From: a virus
Direction: 5' to 3' (one strand)
IMG/VR virus record: IMGVR_UViG_3300043446_000435
Span: 21,441 to 85,440 of that record
DNA length: 64,000 nt
The position numbers and the translations under genes were made by a program. This document shows positions 5,658 to 14,227 of the stretch, in pieces. Each line of letters begins with the position of its first letter. The stretch's first letter is position 1. The notes beneath the pieces were generated by a model. The model saw only the letters and a program-made list of their open reading frames with translations, was not told the DNA's origin and ran no database searches.

Positions 5658-5721
5658 TTGCTCTGATTGACTTCGCTATGATGTTGATGAAATAAAGTTC
5701 GTCTACACATAGGGAGGTCAA

Positions 5722-7557
5722 ATGAAAAAGATTCTAGCTGCTCTGGCGGCTCTGTTTGCGTTTGCAGAAATATCACTCGCACAAGATTACTCACTGAGCG
5801 CCAGCGGTTGGACTAATGGTCCTGCTGGCACAACGACCGCCACAGGAACACAAAACATCCAAGCTGGACCTAATGCTTGGGCGATTAGCCCATACACAGG
5901 TTCCACGATGGTTGGTCTAACACCAACATCTCCGACAGCAACTTATAGCAACATGACGTCTGCACTTGGTATGAGCGCAGCGTCTGTATCTGCTTTGTCT
6001 GCTGAGATCGCTGCACAGAATCCGCAAGGCGGCGGTAATATCACGAACGCAGCTTGGATCTACAAAGATTTCCCACTCGCAGCTGCTACGAAGTTCTCAA
6101 TGTATTGGGTCTATACGTCAACAGACTATGTTCCGTTCAACGATGGATCTATCACGACTTTCGTGAACACAGGTAACGCAGCAGCACTTGGTAAGATCAA
6201 CAACGTTCTTACACAATACATTCTGCTCGGTGCGACAAATCCAGGCACAGGTAACTATTCAACTGGCTCATACGGTTCGACTGGTTGGCAGATCGTCAAT
6301 TACGAAGCAGTAGATGCCGGAACGTATCGTCTTGGCTTCGCTTCATTCAATCAGGGTGACACTGCACTTTCTCCAGTTCTGTATGTGAATGATGGTCTAG
6401 GAACAGTAACAAAGAATGGGCAGACGTTTGGTGCTGTTGCTCCTAACGATCCAAACATGCCTACTGTGAATCCAACTCCGTCTGCTCCAACAGTTGTAAG
6501 CACAACGCCAACAAATCCAGTTGTCACTTCCTCAACGACATACGGAACGCCAACAACTGCTAATCTCGTGACTGTAGGAAGCACAAACACAGGATCTCTG
6601 TTCAATGTAACAAAGACAACAACTCCTGTAACTGCTACGCCATACACGATCACGACTGTGTCTACTCCAAAGGTCATTCAGACGTGGAGTGACAACACAA
6701 CTACGACGATCACTGATCCAAACAATCCTGCGACTACAACGACGCAGAACGGAACAGCTTATCAGACAGGAGCATCATCTTCTGATACGAAGTCTGTTTC
6801 GTCAGCTGGATCAAAGAACGCGATCAAATATACAAACATGAATCTGTTCCTTACAGATCCGCTCGCACACAATGATGGTGTATGGGCTGCTCCTATGGGT
6901 AGCAAAGGCGGAAAGTTTTCTGCTGGCGGTGGAGCTATGGGTTATCAGAATACAGTTGACGGAAACACATACGGATTTGCATTTAGCTATACTGAAGGAA
7001 CGTCGAAGGATACAGGATCGAAGACTGTGTCAGATTCTACAGCAGCTAACGCATACATCCTGAGCCGTCAGCCATATCTGTGGTTCAAAGCGAACGTTGG
7101 ATATAGCTCAAGCAATCATCAGACAAATGTTGCGATTCCTGAGTTCAATCTAGCGAACAACTCAAAGATTCGTCAGAACAATGTCTATGGTGACATTGGT
7201 GTTTATTCGCCAGTGACGTTTGCTGGATTCCGCCCACTTGCTGGCGTTCTGTTCAACACATGGAGCATCAACGGAAGCGAAACTGGTTCACCACTGCTTT
7301 CAAGTGTTCCTCCTAATGGTAGTGCTTCGAAAGCAAGCCCATACGTTGGCGCTCGTTACGAAGTAGGCAAGAAAACAGCTATCGAGACTAAGATCGTGAC
7401 GAACACAGAACAGAAAACGATTATAAGTAATAAGGTCACTGTCGCCGAAGAAATCTTTGATGGCGTGGCTGTAACTGCGACGTTAGGGTTTGACAAAGGC
7501 GTAGAACAGAAGTATAATAATGTTTATGGTCTAGTAGGATTAAAGTGGACGTTCTAA
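5722..7557 (+). CDS. secreted autotransporter-like outer-membrane beta-barrel protein
   Basis: 611 residues starting after GGGAGG. Residues 1-20 form a clear Sec signal peptide (MKKI, Ala/Leu core, cleavage near ISLA-QD). Residues about 230-370 are a Thr/Pro/Val-rich low-complexity linker. The C-terminal 230 residues alternate polar and hydrophobic residues and end in GLVGLKWTF, with the terminal Phe that marks outer-membrane barrels for BAM. This architecture is that of a classical autotransporter. Expressed late by a phage, it might modify the cell surface, block superinfection or aid release. Confidence 0.75.
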   Translation: MKKILAALAALFAFAEISLAQDYSLSASGWTNGPAGTTTATGTQNIQAGPNAWAISPYTGSTMVGLTPTSPTATYSNMTSALGMSAASVSALSAEIAAQNPQGGGNITNAAWIYKDFPLAAATKFSMYWVYTSTDYVPFNDGSITTFVNTGNAAALGKINNVLTQYILLGATNPGTGNYSTGSYGSTGWQIVNYEAVDAGTYRLGFASFNQGDTALSPVLYVNDGLGTVTKNGQTFGAVAPNDPNMPTVNPTPSAPTVVSTTPTNPVVTSSTTYGTPTTANLVTVGSTNTGSLFNVTKTTTPVTATPYTITTVSTPKVIQTWSDNTTTTITDPNNPATTTTQNGTAYQTGASSSDTKSVSSAGSKNAIKYTNMNLFLTDPLAHNDGVWAAPMGSKGGKFSAGGGAMGYQNTVDGNTYGFAFSYTEGTSKDTGSKTVSDSTAANAYILSRQPYLWFKANVGYSSSNHQTNVAIPEFNLANNSKIRQNNVYGDIGVYSPVTFAGFRPLAGVLFNTWSINGSETGSPLLSSVPPNGSASKASPYVGARYEVGKKTAIETKIVTNTEQKTIISNKVTVAEEIFDGVAVTATLGFDKGVEQKYNNVYGLVGLKWTF

Positions 7558-7959
7558 ATGCTTGAATGTTTAATCATAGGCGACAGCATTGGGGTCGGAG
7601 TAAGCCAATTCCGACCTGAATGCAAAGCATATGTTCAGTCTGGTATAACTAGCTCAGGCTGGATACAGAAATGGGGTGAGAAGCCAGAAGATGCAAAGAT
7701 AGTAATCATTAGTCTTGGTGCCAATGATTACAGCGTGGATACAATGACACATATCAAACGTATCCGCAAGAATATCGAAGCACAAAGAGTTATCTGGCTT
7801 CTACCTCGAGCTGATAGAGTACCAATCGCAGTAAACGCAGTCTACGAAGTTGCTAGACAGTATAATGATGTTATTCTAGATAGACCTAAAGATGTTAGTC
7901 CCGATGGGATTCATCCGACTGCTAAGGGATATAAAGAGTTAGCGGATAAGACAAGATAG
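7558..7959 (+). CDS. SGNH/GDSL hydrolase
   Basis: 133 residues, compact. Block I GDSIGVG (Ser10 nucleophile), block III SLGANDY (Asn) and block V DGIHPTAKGY (Asp-x-x-His) are all present, so the enzyme should be active as an esterase or deacetylase. The ATG immediately follows the TAA of the autotransporter-like gene, which suggests a functional pair. Possible substrates are O-acetyl groups of host surface polysaccharide. It ends three bases before tRNA-Trp. Confidence 0.85.
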   Translation: MLECLIIGDSIGVGVSQFRPECKAYVQSGITSSGWIQKWGEKPEDAKIVIISLGANDYSVDTMTHIKRIRKNIEAQRVIWLLPRADRVPIAVNAVYEVARQYNDVILDRPKDVSPDGIHPTAKGYKELADKTR

Positions 7960-7962
7960 TAT

Positions 7963-8036
7963 ATCGGTGAAGTGTTACGGTAGCACATCGGTCTCCAAAA
8001 CCGAGGGCGTGGGTTCGACTCCTACCACCGGTGCCA
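7963..8036 (+). tRNA. tRNA-Trp(CCA)
   Basis: Acceptor ATCGGTG/CACCGGT, anticodon loop CTCCAAA, T-loop TTCGACT, G73 and encoded CCA. It lies outside the main island. Most of it overlaps, antisense, the 3' end of the minus-strand gene 7975-8979. Confidence 0.92.
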
Positions 8037-8979
8037 TCTTAAATCCGCCTTCAGGAATCAGCTTCTTCACGATTTCTTCAACAGAAAGAATTTCGTTGAT
8101 GTGCTGAATTCCCTGACCAATGAACAAATGACCACCTGTTCCCGTGACTCCAGCTTCTAATCCTCTAGAGTTGTTATCGTTGTCCCACTCTTCAATTTCT
8201 TGGAATACGATTCCGTTCTGCGGGAGACCGTTCGTAACAATATGAACGATTTCTTTGTCAGCCAAAACTCTAGCTTTGCTTTCTATGTTGATCTTGCATT
8301 CCTTTGACATAGCAAACACAGTTCCTAATCCCACCGCAGTTGCGCCACAATTAAGAGCTTCTTGAATATCTCTAGAAGTAGCAATACCACCACTGGCTAT
8401 GATATCTACTTCAGGATACAGGAATTTGGCTTTACTGATTAGCTTGTAGATGTTAGGCGTCGAGTAGTGAACCATACCAGCTCCCTTATTCGACTTGACG
8501 ATAATCGCGTCGATGATTCTATGCTTAATCATCTTCTGCGCAACTTCTTCGACAGGAACAAACAAACACTTAACAAAAATCTTGACGCCTTTGTTCTTTA
8601 GCTTTATGACATACTCAAGATACGTTTCTAGCTTGAAGCTGTTTTCTTTGCTACCGCCGTAATAAGGAACGATCTCAATATGACGAAGACCAAACATTTC
8701 TACCAGTTCAGAAATCTGCTCGAAGTGAGTCATCAGAAAAAAATCTGTCATGCTCAAAAGAACTCGACAACTTCCTGTTTCTTTCATTAGAAGCAACATA
8801 TCACTACGAAACTTATCGTAGTAAAAAATCTTACCCCAGCTATGACTATAAGATGACATAACTAGGCTAGGAAAACATCCAGCTTTACTAACTGCAATTG
8901 CAAGGTGAATATCTGAAGTCCTATTCATAGGCAAACAGATAATTGGATGTTCAGAATCAACAATATCCCTATGGCTCAT
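7975..8979 (-). CDS. nitronate monooxygenase-like FMN enzyme
   Basis: 334 residues from the ATG at 8979 (the frame is open to 9066, but family homology begins at MSHRDIV). The FMN-binding TIM-barrel signature IIASGGIATSRDIQEALNCG followed by AVGLGTVF matches nitronate monooxygenases (2-nitropropane dioxygenase family). An internal KSNKGAGMVHY segment sits where the GxxAGGH loop normally lies, without the catalytic His context of classic members, so the substrate is uncertain. It is the only minus-strand gene in the left 40 kb. The last 20 codons run antisense through tRNA-Trp. No clear ribosome site is seen. Confidence 0.75.
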   Translation of the reverse strand: MSHRDIVDSEHPIICLPMNRTSDIHLAIAVSKAGCFPSLVMSSYSHSWGKIFYYDKFRSDMLLLMKETGSCRVLLSMTDFFLMTHFEQISELVEMFGLRHIEIVPYYGGSKENSFKLETYLEYVIKLKNKGVKIFVKCLFVPVEEVAQKMIKHRIIDAIIVKSNKGAGMVHYSTPNIYKLISKAKFLYPEVDIIASGGIATSRDIQEALNCGATAVGLGTVFAMSKECKINIESKARVLADKEIVHIVTNGLPQNGIVFQEIEEWDNDNNSRGLEAGVTGTGGHLFIGQGIQHINEILSVEEIVKKLIPEGGFKMAPVVGVEPTPSVLETDVLP

Positions 8980-8998
8980 ACAACTATATAGCAATGAT

Positions 8999-9475
8999 AT
9001 GATTAAGAATATGAACATCGACGAAGTCCGCGAATTCATTCGTAACACATCTGACAATACCTGCATTTACATTGGTGCGGATAGCGAACGATATTGCGGC
9101 AAAGACAATCTGTGGTATGCCGACTACACTCTTGCTGTTGTGATTCACTATGAAGGATCAAAAGGCTGTAAGGTGTTCGGACGCATGGAAACAGAACGCG
9201 ACTTTGATCAGCGCATGGATCGCCCAGCGTTTCGTCTGATGAACGAAGTGTATAAAGTCGCGCAGCTGTATATGGATCTGGCTGAAGCGATTGGAGACCG
9301 CCATGCTGAAGTCCATCTTGATATTAACCCTGACATTATCCACGGTTCTAGCTGTGTTGTTCAGCAGGCGGTCGGCTACATTAGGGGAACGTGCAACGTG
9401 GTGCCTCGTGTCAAGCCTGATGCTTTTGCCGCTTCTTATGCTGCTGATAGGCTGAAGGAGATTCTAGCTGCGTAA
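8999..9475 (+). CDS. RNase H-like nuclease, DUF458/YkuK type
   Basis: 158 residues. The pattern YIGADSER, then a strand with ADYTLAVVIHY, then VHLDIN carries acidic residues in the places of an RNase H fold. It resembles the predicted RNase H-like DUF458 (YkuK) family. The target is unknown. It is divergent from the nitronate monooxygenase-like gene with only 19 bp between the two starts. The AAGGAG near its 3' end appears to serve the next gene, whose start lies within this one. Confidence 0.65.
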   Translation: MIKNMNIDEVREFIRNTSDNTCIYIGADSERYCGKDNLWYADYTLAVVIHYEGSKGCKVFGRMETERDFDQRMDRPAFRLMNEVYKVAQLYMDLAEAIGDRHAEVHLDINPDIIHGSSCVVQQAVGYIRGTCNVVPRVKPDAFAASYAADRLKEILAA

Positions 9476-10991
9476 GCGAGTCCTACTGTTTTCCAACTTC
9501 TATGATGGGTTCCTAAAGAACGCATCTTCCATGAGACTTGGAAATGAACTGCGAAAAGATGGATTTGAAGTAAAGCAGATCCATCACTTTGTCAAGTTCA
9601 GCGACGACGAACTTCGACTTATCATCGAAGATTTCTGTAAAGATCAAGACGCCGTTGTATGTATTAGCACATCGTTTCTGTCTGAAGAAGAGAATCGTAA
9701 CGAAAACGAAAATCCTACCTGGGGCTACGACGATGACGGAACAGACGTATTCCTTAAGATACTGTTCGTTTGTTTGGCTGCTAAGGTAGAATTCAAAGCC
9801 AAAGTTATGATTGGTGGCTGGATCATCGATCGCAGAAAGTTTCTAGATATAAACAGAAAGAAAGACTGGAAACTTCACTATCTTGAGAAGTATGTTGATT
9901 ACTTCGTTGAAGGAATGGGTGCCAGTGCTATCAAGAAACTATTCAACAACGAACCACAGAAAATCATAACGAATAAGCTAGTTCTAAGTGATGATATCTT
10001 AGACTATTCAGACGTTTCAACTGCTCCTACCAAAGACGACTACATCAATCCAAAAGAAGCTCTATACTTTGAGATCGCATCCGGCTGTATCTTTAGTTGT
10101 CACTTCTGCAACTTCGGATCGCTAGGTAAAAAGAAACATGAGTATATGCGTTCTTACGATAGCTTGAAGAACGAGATCGTAAGCAACTACGAAAACTTCG
10201 GAACTCGCATTTATCACGTCACAGATAACATCGTAAATGACTACCAAGAAAAGCTGAAAATGCTTATCAAGATTCGTAACGAAACTGGTATCGACTTGAA
10301 GTGGACTGGATACGTTCGACTCGACACGATCAAGACGAAAGAGCAGGCTGATCTGCTTTTAGAATCTGGTATGGTGGGTGCTCTTATGGGCATCGAATCA
10401 TTCAATCCATCGACAGGTAGATATATCGGTAAGATGACTGACGGTAAGCGTCTGATCGAAACGCTGCAACTATGCAGAGAATCGTGGAAAGACAATGTTA
10501 TTATTTCCAGCACATTCATTGCAGGTTTGCCCACAGAAACATATGAAACACTAGGTGAGACTTTCGAGTTTCTGATTTCCGATGAAGGATATTATCTTAT
10601 CGACACATTTCGATTCAACAAGTTTCATGTGACGAAAGAGTTCGACGATAAGAACGACATCAACAGAGCGCGCAATTCGCCGTTCAAAGACTACGTTATG
10701 ACTTCTGGTTCTTACTTCGGCACTGATTGGACTAGTCTCTGGACTAACTCTAAGGACATCGAAAAGCTGGTCATGAAGTTCAATAACATGATCCATCGTA
10801 AGACGATCGTAAACTCACAGAACATTGCCCAAATCTGTAATCTTGGCTACGAGCCAGAAGAAGTCGTAAAGATGGGCAGACTGGGCATAAAGAAGTATGA
10901 AGTGCAGTTTGATACCAAGACGGATCAGCTAATCAAGGAATATAAAGAAAAAGTCTTGGCAGACATAAAAGCCTTGACAACCGTAGATTGA
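9468..10991 (+). CDS. B12-binding-like radical SAM enzyme, probable CTG start
   Basis: 507 residues from CTG at 9468. The radical SAM cluster motif is GCIFSCHFCNFG (CxxxCxxC) near residue 200, followed by the expected barrel. The N-terminal 190 residues resemble a cobalamin-binding-type Rossmann domain. The frame is open from 9468, and codons before the first ATG (9531) encode RVLLFSNFYDGF, a typical first strand of that domain. AAGGAG lies seven bases before CTG 9468, while ATG 9531 has no ribosome site. Reaction unknown; methylation or another radical modification of a metabolite, glycan or nucleotide is possible. Confidence 0.8.
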   Translation: MRKRVLLFSNFYDGFLKNASSMRLGNELRKDGFEVKQIHHFVKFSDDELRLIIEDFCKDQDAVVCISTSFLSEEENRNENENPTWGYDDDGTDVFLKILFVCLAAKVEFKAKVMIGGWIIDRRKFLDINRKKDWKLHYLEKYVDYFVEGMGASAIKKLFNNEPQKIITNKLVLSDDILDYSDVSTAPTKDDYINPKEALYFEIASGCIFSCHFCNFGSLGKKKHEYMRSYDSLKNEIVSNYENFGTRIYHVTDNIVNDYQEKLKMLIKIRNETGIDLKWTGYVRLDTIKTKEQADLLLESGMVGALMGIESFNPSTGRYIGKMTDGKRLIETLQLCRESWKDNVIISSTFIAGLPTETYETLGETFEFLISDEGYYLIDTFRFNKFHVTKEFDDKNDINRARNSPFKDYVMTSGSYFGTDWTSLWTNSKDIEKLVMKFNNMIHRKTIVNSQNIAQICNLGYEPEEVVKMGRLGIKKYEVQFDTKTDQLIKEYKEKVLADIKALTTVD

Positions 10992-11002
10992 TAGCATATA
11001 AT
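10974..11002 (+). promoter_or_regulatory. sigma-70-type promoter
   Basis: TTGACA 10974-10979, 17-bp spacer, TATAAT 10997-11002. Both boxes are perfect consensus. It overlaps the end of the radical SAM gene and drives the gene at 11029. Confidence 0.9.
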
Positions 11003-11028
11003 GAATACTGTGATGAGGGGTCAATATC

Positions 11029-11424
11029 ATGCCTATCTTGCCAATCTACTACAACACAACCAACTTCCGTAAACGTAAAGCTCGTAAGCCAACTCAGGCT
11101 ATGATCGAGTCACAACGACTGACCAACGAGCTGCTTGAGAAAGTAGGTTACTTCAAGCCACGCACTACTCAGTCCAAGAAGTTTTCCTACTCACTTGCTG
11201 TAGAGTCTAATGCTGCTCCGCTCTCTAATACAATTCCTGGTGGCGCTGCTGCTAAACGCGATATTCGCACTGATCATAAGTGGAAGCGAGATCGTGAAGA
11301 AAAGCCAGAAACGATTGAAGCAATTGAAAAGAAAGCTATGCGGGTAGCACCTGCCTACAATAAAGGTGCTGTGCAATATATTACCGATGAAACTGATGCT
11401 AAGTATCTTGGGAGAAAGATATGA
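11029..11424 (+). CDS. conserved hypothetical phage protein
   Basis: 131 residues, basic and hydrophilic, with no membrane segment. The N-terminus PILPIYYNTTNFRKRKARKPT and the TDHKWKRDREEK segment resemble conserved proteins of T4-like phages of alphaproteobacteria and cyanobacteria, without assigned function. GAGGGG precedes the ATG. It overlaps the next gene by 4 bp. Confidence 0.7.
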   Translation: MPILPIYYNTTNFRKRKARKPTQAMIESQRLTNELLEKVGYFKPRTTQSKKFSYSLAVESNAAPLSNTIPGGAAAKRDIRTDHKWKRDREEKPETIEAIEKKAMRVAPAYNKGAVQYITDETDAKYLGRKI

Positions 11425-11675
11425 TCTGGTCTAAACCTGAATTGGCTGAAATGTTGCGTTCTAGTGTTCTTGAGGTATCGTTCACTAAGAAAGATGGCTC
11501 AGGGCGTGTTATGAACTGCACGTTGCAGGAAAAGTATCTGCCACCGCTTATGGAAGATACGGAAGTCGCTACCAAGGATAATCCAAATGTGCTTGCTGTT
11601 TGGGATATAGATAATAGTGGATGGCGTTCATTCCGTATCAATTCTATTGTTGACGTGAGGATTGTAAATGACTAA
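11421..11675 (+). CDS. small SH3-barrel-like phage protein (DUF2693 type)
   Basis: 84 residues. Alternating strands EVSFTKKDGSGRVMNCTL and AVWDIDNSGWRSFRINSIVDV match the small beta-barrel proteins annotated as DUF2693 in T4-like phages. These are thought to be SH3-like, with no known partner. It overlaps both neighbours by a few bases, so the three genes 11029-12666 form one operon. Confidence 0.65.
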   Translation: MIWSKPELAEMLRSSVLEVSFTKKDGSGRVMNCTLQEKYLPPLMEDTEVATKDNPNVLAVWDIDNSGWRSFRINSIVDVRIVND

Positions 11676-12666
11676 ACTGAATATCACTGGGTTGAAAGAA
11701 TCATCTCAGTCGCTCGAGCCGAAGGATCTTGATCCTGCTAACAATGGCACATACGAGCATATTGGTTCGCAGGGTGGAACTGAACAGATGGTAGCTGGAC
11801 TGCGTCAGCGTCTGCCAGCAGATCTGCTTGATAAGTTCAATATCATCTGCTCGCGCGTGCGTGACGAAAATATCAGCAAGACTAAGAAAAACATTCTGTG
11901 GTTGCACGATACCTGGGATGATCCAGAGTCGCAGCATCTGAGGGATAAGAAATCGCTAGAGCGTTTTGAGAAGTTGATTTTCGTGTCGAACTATCAGCAG
12001 TCGACATATAACATTGGGCTCGACGTTCCCTACGACAAGGGTATCGTGATGCAGAATGCAATCGTTCCTATTGAGCAGCATCAAAAGCCAAAGGGCACGA
12101 TCAACATTATCTATCATACGACACCACATCGTGGGCTTGAAATTCTTATTCCTGTCTGTGAGTTTCTTGCTAATCGTGGTTTAGATTTTCATCTCGACGT
12201 TTACTCGTCATTTGGTATCTACGGTTGGCCGCAGCGCGATCTACCTTATCAGTCAATGTTCGAGAAGATCAAGAATCATCCCAACATGACTTATCATGGA
12301 TGGCAGCCGAACTCTGTCATTCGCGAAGCTCTGAAGAAAGCTCACATCTATGCGTATCCGAGCATCTGGCCAGAGACTTCAGGTATCTCAGTCATCGAAG
12401 CTATGAGCGCTGGTTGTAATGTGATTTGTCCTTCATTGGCTGCATTGCCTGAGACTTGTGCGAACTTCGCAGTCATGTATGGCTGGACTGAAAACAATAA
12501 CAAACACGCCAATCAGTTTGCTGGTCTGCTGAATATGGTGATCGAGCAATACTGGGCAGAGTTCAATCAGGAACGACTCAAGTTCCAAAAAGCCTATTTC
12601 GACACCTTCTATAATTGGGATATGCGAGCCCGCCAATGGGAAGATCTGTTGACTTCGATGGCTTGA
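11668..12666 (+). CDS. GT4-type glycosyltransferase
   Basis: 332 residues. An N-terminal GGTEQMVAGL motif and the C-terminal YPSIWPETSGISVIEAMSAGC, with two glutamates seven residues apart, are the donor-binding hallmark of retaining GT-B family 4 enzymes. It probably transfers a hexose from a nucleotide sugar to a phage or host glycan, or to modified DNA. The stop codon TGA is nested in the -35 box of the next promoter. Confidence 0.85.
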   Translation: MTKLNITGLKESSQSLEPKDLDPANNGTYEHIGSQGGTEQMVAGLRQRLPADLLDKFNIICSRVRDENISKTKKNILWLHDTWDDPESQHLRDKKSLERFEKLIFVSNYQQSTYNIGLDVPYDKGIVMQNAIVPIEQHQKPKGTINIIYHTTPHRGLEILIPVCEFLANRGLDFHLDVYSSFGIYGWPQRDLPYQSMFEKIKNHPNMTYHGWQPNSVIREALKKAHIYAYPSIWPETSGISVIEAMSAGCNVICPSLAALPETCANFAVMYGWTENNNKHANQFAGLLNMVIEQYWAEFNQERLKFQKAYFDTFYNWDMRARQWEDLLTSMA

Positions 12667-12691
12667 CAACTACCCGCCACTGTGATATACT
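12663..12691 (+). promoter_or_regulatory. sigma-70-type promoter
   Basis: TTGACA 12663-12668, 17-bp spacer, TATACT 12686-12691. The TGA inside TTGACA is the stop codon of the glycosyltransferase. It drives the gene at 12715. Confidence 0.85.
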
Positions 12692-12714
12692 AATCATAGT
12701 GAAAGGAGCAACGT

Positions 12715-13851
12715 ATGGCAAAGAATCTGCTCAAAATTGCGCCAAAGAAAAAGCGCACGATTACGCCACGTGGGCTTGACGCCAAGCATTTTGGTGAAGA
12801 GCCCACTTGGGATGATCAGCAATGGCTTAGTGAAAGTGAACTCCAGTCTCGTTTAGGTAAAGCCTACAACTGGTACAATTATTTCTACGAAGCCAAAGAC
12901 GGTCGCAAGTATCTGCTAGACTATATGGCAGAACAAGACTTTTCCAAATCGGCTCAGAATATGCTCAATCGTATATCTGATGCCAAGCTAAACAGCACCA
13001 TGTGCAACACAGCTCGTATGTTCTCTATGGGCTTGATGCACAGTAGTCTGCGCGATCGTCTTGATACCTACATCGCAAAGCTCGTAGAAGAAGGCGTAGA
13101 GCTGACAAAGAAAGATAAGGCTGCCGCTGCGGCTGTAGCCAATCTTCCTGAGATCACAACTAATCCTGCTGGTGCTCTGATCGCCGACATCGAAGATATG
13201 CTCGACAATGAAGCATCGTTCGACGACTTCTATAAGTGGCTCAAGGGCAAGAACGTCAAGCCTGCGCAAGCTCGCGCGATCGCTGATTACTATACGCCGT
13301 GGGCTGAAGAGCTGGAAGAAGCACAGAAAACCAAGGACGCTGACCTCAAGTATGCGTATCGTCATCTGAGCAAGAAAGAGCTGACTGCACGTATCGCTAC
13401 GATGCGTGGTATTATCAACGACTGCGAATCACTCGTCTCGAACAATCGTAAGTCTGTTGTGCGCAAGCCGCGCAAGACTAAGCCAAAGTCTGCTGACAAG
13501 CTCGTGTCCAAGATGAAGTTCCAGAAGGAATCGAACGAGCTTAAGATCGTATCTATTGATCCAACAAAGATCGTTGGTGCGAAAGAGCTTTGGACGTTCA
13601 ACACTAAATACAACGTCTTGGCTCACTACTGGTCAGAACAAGGTTTGTCCGTTAAGGGCACAACGCTCCAAGGTGTTGATCCTGGGCGTTCTTTCCAGAA
13701 GAAGCTGCGTAAACCAGCAGATGTTCTCCCATCCATCACGGGTAGTACCTCAAAGGCTGCCGAACGTGCATTCGATGCCCTCAAGACGAAAGAAGCTACT
13801 CCCAATGGAAGAATCAATGAGTTCACGATCATCCTCAGGGCAATCAAATAA
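12715..13851 (+). CDS. conserved T4-like phage protein, function unknown
   Basis: 378 residues, highly charged and mostly helical, with a basic central stretch (NNRKSVVRKPRKTKPK, about residues 242-257). The C-terminal part around KIVGAKELWTFNTKYNVLAHYWS is similar to uncharacterised proteins of marine T4-like phages, where the matching gene also sits close to rnh. AAAGGAG precedes the ATG. Nucleic-acid binding is likely from the charge alone. Alternative roles cannot be excluded. Confidence 0.65.
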   Translation: MAKNLLKIAPKKKRTITPRGLDAKHFGEEPTWDDQQWLSESELQSRLGKAYNWYNYFYEAKDGRKYLLDYMAEQDFSKSAQNMLNRISDAKLNSTMCNTARMFSMGLMHSSLRDRLDTYIAKLVEEGVELTKKDKAAAAAVANLPEITTNPAGALIADIEDMLDNEASFDDFYKWLKGKNVKPAQARAIADYYTPWAEELEEAQKTKDADLKYAYRHLSKKELTARIATMRGIINDCESLVSNNRKSVVRKPRKTKPKSADKLVSKMKFQKESNELKIVSIDPTKIVGAKELWTFNTKYNVLAHYWSEQGLSVKGTTLQGVDPGRSFQKKLRKPADVLPSITGSTSKAAERAFDALKTKEATPNGRINEFTIILRAIK

Positions 13852-14179
13852 TAACGTCATTAGATTTCCTAAGGCAAACATCCGTGTCGTTCCGCCTGCA
13901 GAAGATGATGCTGCGCGCGAAGCTACGAAACGTGCATACGTCGATGAAGTCGTCGAAGCCTATGCTGCACACATAGCCAACAAACTGGCGCAGCAAGGCT
14001 TTGACGTATTCAACAAACAGTTCGACAAGCATTATGGCTTTACAGTCGAAGCCTTACGTTCAACATTGCTTATGACGATGGGGCTAAAGCATCCGTTTCA
14101 GGAAGTCGTTGAACACACTGTAAAAAGCCTAGCTGAAATGAACGACAACGATGAAGATGATGATTACGATCCGGCTTGA
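13817..14179 (+). CDS. conserved T4-like hypothetical protein
   Basis: 120 residues. The body NVIRFPKANIRVVPP, then GFDVFNKQFDKHYGFTVEALRS and GLKHPFQEVVEH, then a very acidic tail, resembles short conserved proteins next to rnh in T4-like phages. The frame is open upstream to 13556, but that part shadows the previous gene. ATG 13817 follows GGAAG. It overlaps the previous gene by 35 bp. Its TGA lies inside the next TTGACA box. Confidence 0.65.
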   Translation: MSSRSSSGQSNNNVIRFPKANIRVVPPAEDDAAREATKRAYVDEVVEAYAAHIANKLAQQGFDVFNKQFDKHYGFTVEALRSTLLMTMGLKHPFQEVVEHTVKSLAEMNDNDEDDDYDPA

Positions 14180-14204
14180 CAATCGCGCATGATTGATATA
14201 TGAT
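14176..14204 (+). promoter_or_regulatory. sigma-70-type promoter
   Basis: TTGACA 14176-14181, 17-bp spacer, TATGAT 14199-14204. The -35 box again contains the stop codon of the upstream gene. It drives rnh. Confidence 0.85.
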
Positions 14205-14227
14205 AATATCATGCAATGGAGTAGATT

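Noticed and set aside
6351-6677. 108-residue minus-strand ORF, valine-rich
   Set aside because: Antisense shadow of the Thr-rich linker of the autotransporter-like gene.
9531-9533. ATG 9531 as start of the radical SAM gene
   Set aside because: No ribosome site, and it would delete the first strand of the N-terminal domain.
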